DNA of 64,000 nt. It comes from Cladocopium goreaui (Eukaryota; Sar; Dinophyceae; Suessiales; Symbiodiniaceae). A program made the translations under genes and the position numbers. Each line of letters begins with the position of its first letter. Within the stretch, counting starts at the first letter, position 1. This document shows, piece by piece, positions 55,183 through 64,000 of this stretch. The stretch covers positions 274,512 through 338,511 of the forward strand of contig CAMXCT020006190.1 of assembly GCA_947184155.2 (NCBI GenBank), in the 5' to 3' direction. The notes under the pieces were generated by a model. The model was not told the origin of the DNA and searched no databases. It saw nothing but the letters and a program-made list of their open reading frames with translations.

Positions 55183-55599
55183 CTGTAGACGAGGACACGA
55201 TCCTCGTCATGGATTTGTCCTATCTATGTTAGTTTGCGGGAAAGGGATCGATTCTGACTTTCTGGTCGCAGTTTATGATGATATGTTTGCACTTGAACAT
55301 GGTGAAATCCATCGAGTCATCGTTAAATGTCGAGTGGTTTTGCTTCAATCCTTTGGAATCGCTGTTTGTCCCGACTAGGGATGGAACAAATCAGAATCTG
55401 CATAACTTACAACAATTCGCCAACCTGAAACAAGTAACAAGATCTTTCAGAAACAGTTACCAGTCAACCATCAGTTTCAGAGGCGTCGCAGCAAGGTCGT
55501 CATGATTCATCCAGATATGTATATGTATATATATATATATATCCATGGTATATACTATACATATGATTATCCATATTTATCCAACAATCATATTCCATT

Positions 55600-55730
55600 A
55601 AACCACCATGTTTGCTAAATCACTGGCACCCCAATGCCATATCCAGCTCGAGCAACTCATGATTCAATACACCAAGCTCCATTGCTTCCGCTGCGCCCAT
55701 CCCACCATAGTCGTTGAGAATCGTCATGCA
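55600..55730 (-). CDS. Possible terminal exon
   Basis: Minus frame LNDYGGMGAAEAMELGVLNH, ELLELDMALGCQ then TGA. Helical and protein-like, but the acceptor is uncertain and a plus-strand reading (LEQLMIQYTKLHCFRC) with an AG and GT pair competes. Confidence 0.35.
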
Positions 55731-55867
55731 ATGAACAACTGTTTACCACCCACTCGTCTTCGGAAAAAGAGACCGGAAAATATAGATCATACCCTTTGGC
55801 AACAAACATCAAACATCATCAGGCTCATCATCAAACATCAATTCTTATCAATGTCAAGTTGGGGGAC

Positions 55868-55939
55868 TTTCGTTTGTAGCTCCACCTGTCTCGCCAGCGC
55901 GCCTGGAGTTGCTGGAGGGCACTCGAGGCTCCACAAAGC
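55868..55939 (-). CDS. Exon of unknown protein
   Basis: 24 codons, phase 0 at both ends: acceptor CCCTCCAG/GCT, donor ACGAAA/GTCCCC. Translation ALWSLECPPATPGALARQVE, LQTK. Confidence 0.4.
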
Positions 55940-56239
55940 CTGGAGGGAAGATCAAGCAATGGTGAACTAGGCTTTCTTACGAGGAATGTAGGCATACTAA
56001 GATATACTAAGAAATGCTAAGGTATACTTTGGCTTGAATATTGTATAAGAATGCAGAATTTTAGGGGCTCGATGCGGGCTAATATTTTCAGATATACCAA
56101 GGACATAGTACTTTAAGAATTTGAGGGACCCTGGGATAGGATTGCCAAATTCTTAAGTTACTACTCATACGTGAGAAGCCGTGGCTGGGGCAAGCATAGG
56201 AAAATCAGCAAGCCAAAACAACGATGAAGGGTAAATTAT

Positions 56240-56450
56240 GTCACAATAAGGTTTTCAGGCCTGTGTGTGTGTTTGCAAAACCCGCATGGTGTGATTGTGA
56301 AAGACAGACAAAAGCAGACCAAGAAAAGCACATACTGGCAGACCCTAGGGATCGCACAAGACAGCACGCCATTTTGGAATTAGTATCGCGCACCGGGATA
56401 ACCGTCGAGTCTGAGGACGCACACGCTAACCACTGAGCCACAGAGCCCTT
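56240..56450 (-). mobile_element. SINE-like element with tRNA-like head
   Basis: Minus strand begins GGGCTCTGTGGCTCAGTGGT, which contains an A-box-like TGGCTCAGTGG; its translation SVAQWLA is the familiar by-product of tRNA-derived SINE heads. A convincing B box could not be placed. Confidence 0.35.
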
Positions 56451-56459
56451 GCCTCCGGA

Positions 56460-58154
56460 GAATTTTGCCTTCCTATTCTCTCTGGGCTGGCTGCCCGGGG
56501 CTGGGGTTTGGCCTGGGTTTGGGTTGCGCGCGGAGGGCGTGCGACCCAATCTCCTGAAGGGTCCAAACGGGCCACCACCCTCCAACCTTCCTGGCATGTT
56601 TTGCAACCCGTACGAGGGCCTTGAGGGCCTGTTCTTTCTTTTTCTCTTCCGCAGGCACGGGAATATTTATATGACTACTTATATATATATAATACACAAA
56701 TATACACAACAAAAAGAATGTTCTAAGAATCTGAGTGACTCTCGACCTATTATGGTGGAAATTTCCCTGTATTTACAAATAAGAATTTGAGGGGCCCTGG
56801 GCCTCAAACTTTCGGATTCTTATATAACCAACTCTCGGGCTGTATTTACGTGTATGCTTGTAAGTATCAACTTATGATTGGGGTGTAACAGTGTAACCTC
56901 ATAACTATAACATCTACTTGGTGACTTCTAGGGTTTATGGGGGATGCATACTATGGTGACTTCAACGGGTTTCTGAACCTTTCTGAATTCTGGGGGGAAC
57001 TCACCTTGTGGTGAAGTCAAGCTAACCTTTTGAAGTATGTTTTGGGGGATGAATAGGTATGTCCTGCATGTTGGGATATAAATAAATAAATGTATATTAA
57101 TGTATATGTGTGTTTGTTGAACAGCTGGAGTTGAACAGAAATTCCATACGATATGAATTGCATTAATTAGCCATCATTAGCCTATATCGTATCAATTCGA
57201 CATGCTTCAATCATAAAGACGGGATTATCGATTGTATCCATGAAGCAGAAGACTTCAAAACATCAATCAATGATCATCAACCATCAAAACCAATCCAACG
57301 TTGGGGCTTGAATCAAGACTGGGGAACACAGCAAATTGTGAATTGAACCATTCAACTGAACGACTAAAAGCTTGAATTTGCAGCAACGCAAAGCCGGCAA
57401 AACGTGGTTTGACACAATACTAGCAGGAGTGTAGCCAGAACGAGGTGGGGATTGAACAGAAAAGGGAGATTGAGCTGATTGGACAACCAAAGATTAAAGT
57501 ACTAATGTACCCATCGTGCGCCCATCCAAGGTTGACGCAGCTTCCATAGCACATTTCGATACAATTCGGGAGGACACCCCCCAAAGCCAAGCACCTGGTA
57601 GCTGCACTGTCTCTGCTGTCCTTGGCTGCAATCATCACATGGTTTCCGCGGCTAACCTGCTTGAGAGCCAGCAAGACATGTCGAGGATTAGCTAGGCGTT
57701 ATGTTCCCTCATCGTGTAGTAGCCAAACAATGCCAATTTTATCAAACTTGTAACCAGCTTTGTGGGCAAATCTCCGTTTTCAACTAAGAACTACTGGGGC
57801 CTATCACTCCATGGAATCCGTCCCTTTTTTGAGCTTGTGACCCTTTCTACAACAGTAGGAACCACCCATTCCATGTGTAATGAACCCCTGGCCGCGGAAA
57901 CGACCAAAATCAAACAACTCGTCTTTTTCATGGCGATTCTTGGGGGCGCTAGGCGCTAGTGTCTTTGTTTTGCAAGGAAGACACCCCAAAATGGATACGG
58001 TTCAGAATTTAAGGCCTAGGGGAACTGCAAAGCTTGGTTGTTTCCAGATTTTTGGTACTAACATCTATCTATATCTCACTATCCTAAAATATATCCTAAT
58101 TTTAGGGGGTGCCTAATTTTGACACATCCCAAAAAATCAATGAAAAAGGAAGAC
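56460..58154. other. Non-coding stretch
   Basis: A minus frame at 57560-57670 (LKQVSRGNHVMIAAKDSRDS) might be an exon but lacks firm edges. Otherwise AT-rich. Confidence 0.3.
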
Positions 58155-58262
58155 GATCGAAGCACTGGCCGCGGAAACCGCGGTGTATGATTTGCTTGCT
58201 GAGTGACAAATCAACATCCTCCATGCCTCAGTCGCATTTTTCACATCTGCCGGGCTGTGGTT
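58155..58262 (-). CDS. Exon of unknown protein
   Basis: 36 codons, phase 0 at both ends: acceptor TTAAG/AAC, donor TCGATC/GTCTTC. Translation NHSPADVKNATEAWRMLICH, SASKSYTAVSAASASI. A short plus-strand reading (KTIEALAAETAVYDLLAE then TGA) overlaps it and is also plausible. Confidence 0.4.
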
Positions 58263-59527
58263 CTTAATTGATGGGGGATCCCCAGGACACCGGGACACCA
58301 GGAATGGAGGTACTCCCATGACTTCAGAAACCTCCGTTTCTCGGTACACTAAACCAATATAAGCCATCCATGTTGAGATAGATCTTCAATGAACGATTCC
58401 CAGAGATCCATGGCTCTGCCAAAACATTTGGCTCCGTGCAGCAAACCACTGAAGAGCGGATGGAACAGTGGATTGAAAAGTAAGATCCTACTCACATCGT
58501 GGATCATGGATCCTCCTTAAAAATAGGGGGGTGGGGTCAGGGCTGGCCATTGTGTAGTGGACCCAGGGTACCCCTCTACAAAAAGGGTCATTCAAAGAAT
58601 GTACCCCTCTACAAAATGCTATGTACCTTATTCCCCTCTACAAAGTGACCAGATCATACACCCAAAATTGAGCTGAAAAAACAATAAAAAACAAGATTCT
58701 TTCATAGTTGGAACAGGTGGTTTCTCTACAAAATGATGCCAAAACTGAATTAGGTCCCCCGTTTGTATTCCCCAAATTGGTTTCTTGGAACATATTTTGT
58801 AGAGGCACAACTTGGTACAACAGCCCTTTTCCATACTGTCCGTTGCGCTGATGCCATAATATCATCTCACTTTGATTCACTTTGCCTTTTCAACAGGCAT
58901 GCGATAGACCCTGATGAAGCAAATCAAGCAGCTTCATCATTTGTCGATATTTATCGTACATGTTGTTTATCATTTTTTTGTTGAATCCCATGTCATCCTT
59001 AATCATCCTTTTTCATCCTTTTTCATCCCCCTTCGAATTAGGGGGGTGGGGTTGGAGCCACCCATTTAGTAGTGGCCCCGGTATTTTTCTCTACAAAATG
59101 ACTTGACTCAATCTACAAAATGGGCTGCCTGGAAATTTCTCTACAAAGTGCCTGGCCTTGGATAGGCTTTCTCACTACAAAATGAGTGCTGAACATTGGT
59201 TAAAACAGGGTTGATTTTTTTTTCATCAAAATGGTTTTCAAAGGCTGTTTTCAACCATTTTTTAAGACCCAATTTGTAGACTAAAAACAGGCTCCGAGGG
59301 CCCCTGAGCAGTTTGAAAAATCCAAAACCGGTTTGCGTGATCAATTTCAATATACCCATTTTGTAGTAAACCCAAAACGCACCAAGAACCCAACTTGAGG
59401 ACACCGTCTGGCACAAAAATGTTCGCTCATTTTTCTTGCAGCTACACCGATTGTCTCGCTGTGCCATGGCCTCTCACCCGCTTGCGCAGGCAACCAGGGA
59501 TTGGAATGCAGCACATTGATATACATG
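58263..59527. repeat. CTACAAAATG-rich repeat district, left flank
   Basis: CTCTACAAAATG, CTACAAAAAGG and CCACCCATTTAGTAG motifs recur at about 58570, 58608, 58635, 58725, 59066, 59091, 59107, 59132, 59174 and in complement at 58800 and 59360. No gene accepted; the minus frame at 59141-59467 is uncertain. Confidence 0.6.
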
Positions 59528-60947
59528 TTCAATAGTCAGACGTGTCTCAATAGTCAGCCCGTGGCAACCGGAGCATATTTTGGCTTGAAATCTTGGCGTC
59601 AAGATGGCACCGCCCGGGTGTCCTCACTTCTGCGCGGTTCGCTTGTGTGACGGGGGCGTTGAAACCAGCATGGGATACTGCGCGGGGATGTTGGCGCATC
59701 TTGACCCAAGGTTAGGGATGGTTAGTGAATATGACACAATAGAAACCATGAGCAAAGACTATGTTTTGATATTTTTGAAAAATACCGGGGCCACTACTAA
59801 ATGGGTGGCTCCAACCTCACCCTCTACTAAATGGGTGGCTCCAACCCCACCCCATTTAATTTCGGAATGTTATTATATTTTCATTTAATTTAAATATTAT
59901 TCATCAGTATATGTCTATATATTTCTTATTTCTTGCCATGTGCTGGAGAGAGTTGGGAGGAATGGACTGGCAGATTTAGGCAACCCATTTTGTAGCGCTT
60001 TCATGAGCTGAAATCGTTTTGTACACCCAATGGCAACCCATTTTGTAGTGTTGTCATGGAGTCAAGCCATTTTGTACACCCAATAGAGGTACCACTCATT
60101 CCTGCGGCGCTGCTCTGAGCCACACGGTGCAACAAGATCATGACCGGCCTCAAGGTGAAGAAAAGCCATCATCGCTGTTACTAGTGCAAGTGTCTCGGCA
60201 CATTGGCCCGGCCAGGTTGAGCCTGTTCTGTTGCCTTGGATCTTCATGGATCTTCATCATACCGGGATACCGGTGTGGCACACTACATTCACCAGTAACA
60301 GCGATGATGGCTTTTCTTCACCTTGAGGCCGGTCATGATCTTGTTGCACCGTGTGGCTCAGAGCAGCGCCGCAGGAATGAGTGGTACCTCTATTGGGTGT
60401 ACAAAATGGCTTGACTCCATGACAACACTACAAAATGGGTTGCCATTGGGTGTACAAAACGATTTCAGCTCATGAAAGCGCTACAAAATGGGTTGCCTAA
60501 ATCTGCCAGTCCATTCCTCCCAACTCTCTCCAGCACATGGCAAGAAATAAGAAATATATAGACATATACTGATGAATAATATCTAAATTAAATGAAAATA
60601 TAATAACATTCCGAAATTAAATGGGGTGGGGTTGGAGCCACCCATTTAGTAGAGGGTGGGGTTGGAGCCACCCATTTAGTAGTGGCCCCGGTATTTTTCA
60701 AAAATATCAAAACATAGTCTTTGCTCATGGTTTCTATTGTGTCATATTCACTAACCATCCCTAACCTTGGGTCAAGATGCGCCAACATCCCCGCGCAGTG
60801 TCCCATGCTGGTGCTTCAACGCCCCCGTCACACAAGCGAACCGCGCAGAAGTGAGGACACCCTGGAGGTGTCATCTTGACGCCAAGATTTCAAGCCAAAA
60901 TGCTCCGGTTGCCCGGGCTGACTATTGAGACACGTCTGACTATTGAA
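59528..60947. repeat. 1.4 kb near-perfect palindrome
   Basis: Left arm 59528-60186 and right arm 60290-60947 (about 658 bases each) are reverse complements with only a handful of differences by eye, around a spacer of about 103 bases. The arms begin and end with TTCAATAGTCAGACGTGTCT / AGACACGTCTGACTATTGAA. A 72-94-residue frame containing GMLAHLDPRLGMVSEYDTIE occurs in both arms, reading inwards from both ends. Confidence 0.95.
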
Positions 60948-61650
60948 TACTATTGAGACACAACATGGGTTCCTACTTGTCTATACTTGTCTGGCATTTG
61001 TTTGATAAATATTTTTTCTCCGTTTCAATTTTTCCAGAAACACAATGGATTTACTACAAAATGCAGGGGTTCCAGTCTTGAAGAATCCGCCATGGGACTC
61101 GGTAATTTCACTGCAAACTGCCTGGCCTTGGAAAGTCCCTTTTTCGACCAAATTTCTATCTTCATCCATGGGCCCCGGCATTTTTTTCTACAAAATGACT
61201 TGCCATCCAAAATTGAAGTGAGCTTTGGACCTTTTCACAAGGTGGCCTCACTACAAAATGACCCATAGTGGCCTTAAGGCCACCCATTTTGTATGGGAAA
61301 TTCGAAGGAGGATCCTTTTTCCATCTTTGTCATTCTTGGTCTATCTTCTTTGCACCATGTTCAAATCCATTGATTTCAAAAAAAATGCTCTCCGTTACAA
61401 AAACCCCTGAACAAGGAGTCTGGGCAGCATTTATCTACAAAATGTTCTGCTTGACCCCATTTTGTCACTGATTACAAAATGCCGTGCGCAAGGTTTTGGG
61501 AAATGCAAACATCATCAACAAGAAATTATGATATCAGGTTTCCCCTCTACAAAAAGGTTTGTGTGAGGAATGTACCTCATAAAAAAATGGGTTTACTACA
61601 AAAAGGGGTCTTTTGTAATGGCCTTGAGGCCTCCCATTTAGTAGGGGATA
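60948..61650. repeat. CTACAAAATG-rich repeat district, right flank
   Basis: CTACAAAATG recurs at 61055, 61190, 61252, 61435 and in variants (CTACAAAAAGG) to 61605, together with CCACCCATTTTGTA and GGCCTTAAGGCC. It mirrors the left flank loosely, including the phrases TGCCTGGCCTTGGA and CCCCGG.ATTTTTTTCTAC. Confidence 0.6.
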
Positions 61651-61740
61651 TTTTAAGGGGGATGATCATGGTGGATCATGGTGGATCATGGTGGATCATG
61701 GTGATGTCGACTGCTGCGAGGCCATCGTTTTTTTACGAAA

Positions 61741-61878
61741 AACCGAAGCAAGGCCCCCCCACTGTCCAAAGATCGGAAGGTCATGGCGTTTTGCCTGGAA
61801 GGTCTAAAGCAGGAAGCACTTCCCAGCAACCAAGGGACAATTTGCAACATAGGGGCTTTACGAAAATATCAGGGATAA
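61741..61878 (+). CDS. Plus-strand terminal coding block
   Basis: 45 codons then TAA TGA. Translation NRSKAPPLSKDRKVMAFCLE, GLKQEALPSNQGTICNIGAL, RKYQG. The acceptor is not clear (frame is open upstream). Another plus frame covers the same bases (STAARPSFFYEKPKQGPP), so the choice is tentative. Confidence 0.35.
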   Translation, partial: NRSKAPPLSKDRKVMAFCLEGLKQEALPSNQGTICNIGALRKYQG

Positions 61879-62686
61879 TGAGGTATAACTCGGTAGAACC
61901 AGCAAAACTGGTGGCGAACTGTTCAAAGCAAGCAGTATCAAGCAAGGTATGATGGGATTTTCGTGGGATCAATACATGAACCTCGACTTTTGGATGGTTT
62001 ATACCATGCATAGTTTATTAGTGGCTTTACCACATTAAATACGGGAGCAAATTTTGATCCGAAAACATTATGAGGATTTAGCTGGATAGGATGTTGGGCC
62101 CACTGTAGGGGGCCAATGTCATTATGCAATAATGCACTGCACTATATGGGATCCTAGATGATTATGATGATTTTAATCTGAAAATCATGGGGCACCGGTT
62201 GCCTGTACACTTCTGGGAATCTAAGCGTGCTCCCCGGTGGTGGTACCACTTCAGGTGACCAGATGTGACCAGCGGCACCTCACCAATTTCTTCCGAGGTC
62301 GACTAGCCTTGGCCCAAGGAACACGGATTTTTTTTATTGGGATTATGAATCAACCATCTAACCATATTAGTTTTACTTAGTTTTTAGGCTGATAATTATG
62401 CCAATCATAAACATATAGATTGATGTGCCATTGATGCTTTATTTTTATTATTATTATTATGTGACTTGTTATTGGTATTTGACGTAGATCTCACAGACAT
62501 GGAAACACTTGAGTCTTTGTTCTATCGTGGAAATCACCTTGTACTTCTGATCATGTTGGTGACTGTGGGAACTAAACACCAGCATTTCCTCGTGAAAAGT
62601 GTTTGCCTTCAAAGAGGCATGAGAGTGATTTGGGGGATGGTTATGGATGGTTTATGATTGTTTTACCCACATTCGCCTATTTTCAG
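61879..62686. other. Stretch with a possible membrane-segment exon
   Basis: A plus frame at about 62490-62640 reads METLESLFYRGNHLVLLIML then VTVGTKHQHFLVKS and may be an exon with a hydrophobic segment. Rest AT-rich. Confidence 0.3.
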
Positions 62687-62820
62687 ACACAAGTCTCAAG
62701 CCGGCGAGCTGCATGTTTCTTCCATGGCGCAACCATCAAGATATGCTGAGGCCTGAAGCTGAAGAACGGGTGCCCCGAAACAAAAAGCACCGCAAAAAAA
62801 GGCCGACAGCTCCACCTTCA
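62687..62820 (+). CDS. Basic exon of a plus-strand gene
   Basis: 44 codons after a two-base overhang: acceptor ATTTTCAG/AC, donor CCTTCA/GTAAAC. Translation TSLKPASCMFLPWRNHQDML, RPEAEERVPRNKKHRKKRPT, APPS. NKKHRKKRP resembles a nuclear localisation signal. Joins in phase 0 to the next exon. Confidence 0.55.
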
Positions 62821-62867
62821 GTAAACCATAGTAAAACGACCACATGGCTCTGAAAAAAAAAGGACAA

Positions 62868-62972
62868 TACCCTCTGGTTATGTCAAAATAGCTATTGAAA
62901 ATGACCATTAATAGTGGATTTTCCCATTAAAAATTGTGATTTTCAATAGCTATGTTAAATTACCAGATGGTA
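62868..62972. repeat. Foldback element, TACCCTCTGG family, inside an intron
   Basis: TACCCTCTGGTTATGTCAA to ATGTTAAATTACCAGATGGTA, lying in the intron between the two plus-strand exons. Confidence 0.75.
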
Positions 62973-63040
62973 ACCCATCTATAATAGATGATTTACCCAT
63001 GAAAAATGGTGATTTTCCATAGCTTTGTGATTTTTGCCAG

Positions 63041-63105
63041 TGCAAACCTCATCAAAGGCCGGTCGTCGATGGCGGCAGTTTCCCTGATGCTGACTATCCG
63101 AATAG
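63041..63105 (+). CDS. Exon of a plus-strand gene
   Basis: 21 codons plus two bases: acceptor TTTGCCAG/TGC, donor CGAATAG/GTATCC. Translation CKPHQRPVVDGGSFPDADYP N. In phase with 62687-62820. The next exon may be near 63396 (CAAAG/G), where two plus frames and one minus frame are all open. Confidence 0.5.
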
Positions 63106-64000
63106 GTATCCTTTCCTAAACAGGGATGAAACATCAATGGTATATGAATCCAATCAATTTTCATACAATGTATGTATATATATATTATATATATAAATGA
63201 TTATATATGGGATTCAAACTATGAATACTTATAATCAATGGTACTTGAATATATGAATTAATATCAATGGTATAATATGATTTTCTTTCCTCTATATTAT
63301 ATTATATATTCAAATGATCTCGCTTGCCACACAGAACTTTATGATCAATTGAGTGGAATCAATCGATAGACCAACACCAAAAAACAACCCTTCAAAGGAT
63401 ATGGGCAAGATTTGCGAAGCTGCAGAACTGGATAGTCGTGAAAATTGTCCTGTGGGTACGTCTGATCTCCTCCCGTAAGACATTGGATCAAAAGAGACAA
63501 TTGACAATTCGAATCGGGCGCGACTAGGCCCCAACTGATGAGACAGTAAATACATGTAAATACTCACTTACTCCCACTGAAAACAAGTCAGGAACTGATC
63601 TTACCGCTGGATACTCCATTCCTGTTTGCGGTAGCCTTCTGTCTCAGGGATTTGCACTGATTTGCAGGGTGGAAATTGTAAATCAAGCCTCTTTCATGGC
63701 TGACCCATACTCCGTCAACCCATCAGCCATTCACAAGTCGGTCTAGCCCAATATAACCATCCGTATAAGAGAAACAGAGAAACCATCAACCCAGCCAAAT
63801 TGTGCACAATTTTCACAAACGCTTGCTCAAGTTGATCAGCCTTTTTCCGACCATACCTTGTGCTGTTTGTCACGTTTTCAATTCCAGTAAGAGCAACGAA
63901 CCAACCATATATCCAAATATGAATATCTTGGAAATAGGATACCCAATTCCATCCACTTGTTAATCATTGGTACAGTAATCATCACCTTCCCCATTACAAT
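63106..64000. other. Right end of the window, unresolved
   Basis: AT tract at 63170-63300. The block at 63390-63520 is protein-like in three frames (plus: DMGKICEAAELDSRENCPV; minus: RARFELSIVSFDPMSYGRRS) and is left unassigned. Nothing recognised after 63560. Confidence 0.3.

Noticed and set aside
59560-59600. Spliced-leader relic (ATATTTTGGCTTGAAATC resembles the 3' half of the dinoflagellate leader)
   Set aside because: Match is too short and has mismatches; it lies in the palindrome arm and no second relic was seen.

Overview
The window reads as nuclear DNA of an intron-rich microbial eukaryote, most likely a dinoflagellate of the Symbiodiniaceae/Suessiales type. That placement is an inference. 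It rests on short GC-rich coding blocks (30-160 bases, high third-position GC) bounded by AG and GT signals and scattered through AT-richer, repeat-packed DNA; on many small foldback elements; on a degenerate Penelope-like reverse transcriptase; and on the absence of operons, ribosome binding sites or long intact genes. No spliced-leader relic, rRNA gene or CRISPR array was seen by eye. There is one assembly gap at 26120-26546.

Region by region. 1-5.7 kb: minus-strand exons of a coiled-coil protein (exons at 1-122, 991-1074, 1611-1752, 2854-2964 and 3132-3218, phase-compatible), then a separate two-exon minus-strand gene (4203-4522 and 4696-4810) and another minus-strand exon at 5591-5722. 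5.95-10.1 kb: a degenerate retroelement on the minus strand with a Penelope-like RT, enclosed by two pairs of direct repeats in A-B...B-A order. 11.85-14.74 kb: a boundary module followed by a 2.4 kb CACTYYACACT-type satellite. 15.9-19.7 kb: minus-strand exons, one carrying eight 11-residue Ala/Pro repeats. 20-24.5 kb: AGCTGGCTCA inverted-motif cluster, foldback elements and exons on both strands. 26.5-29.5 kb: a tandem array of 43-nt hairpins in 91-bp units that reverses orientation near 28.2 kb and contains a tRNA-derived head. 30-35 kb: exon-like blocks on both strands, with a minus-strand gene (33270-33350, 33819-33848, 34692-34798, 38618-38707) whose largest intron holds a 3.4 kb terminal-inverted-repeat element (about 34.94-38.34 kb) that itself contains a smaller foldback element and a 277-bp satellite. 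38.6-48 kb: more minus-strand exons, a tetranucleotide microsatellite (42.23-42.96 kb) and foldback elements. 49.57-52.5 kb: a second CACTTCACACT satellite split by a 41-bp palindromic repeat and ended by the same boundary module as the first. 53-58.3 kb: minus-strand exons, a 41-bp and a 12-bp repeat array and a SINE-like element. 58.5-61.65 kb: a CTACAAAATG-rich repeat district centred on a 1.4 kb near-perfect palindrome. 61.7-63.1 kb: plus-strand exons.

No exon could be tied to a named cellular family, so products are described structurally only. The long reading frames over the satellites are artefacts of stop-free repeat units. The most interesting signals are the shared module that borders all three large tandem arrays with constant polarity, the orientation-flipping hairpin array, the 1.4 kb palindrome and the nested TIR element.
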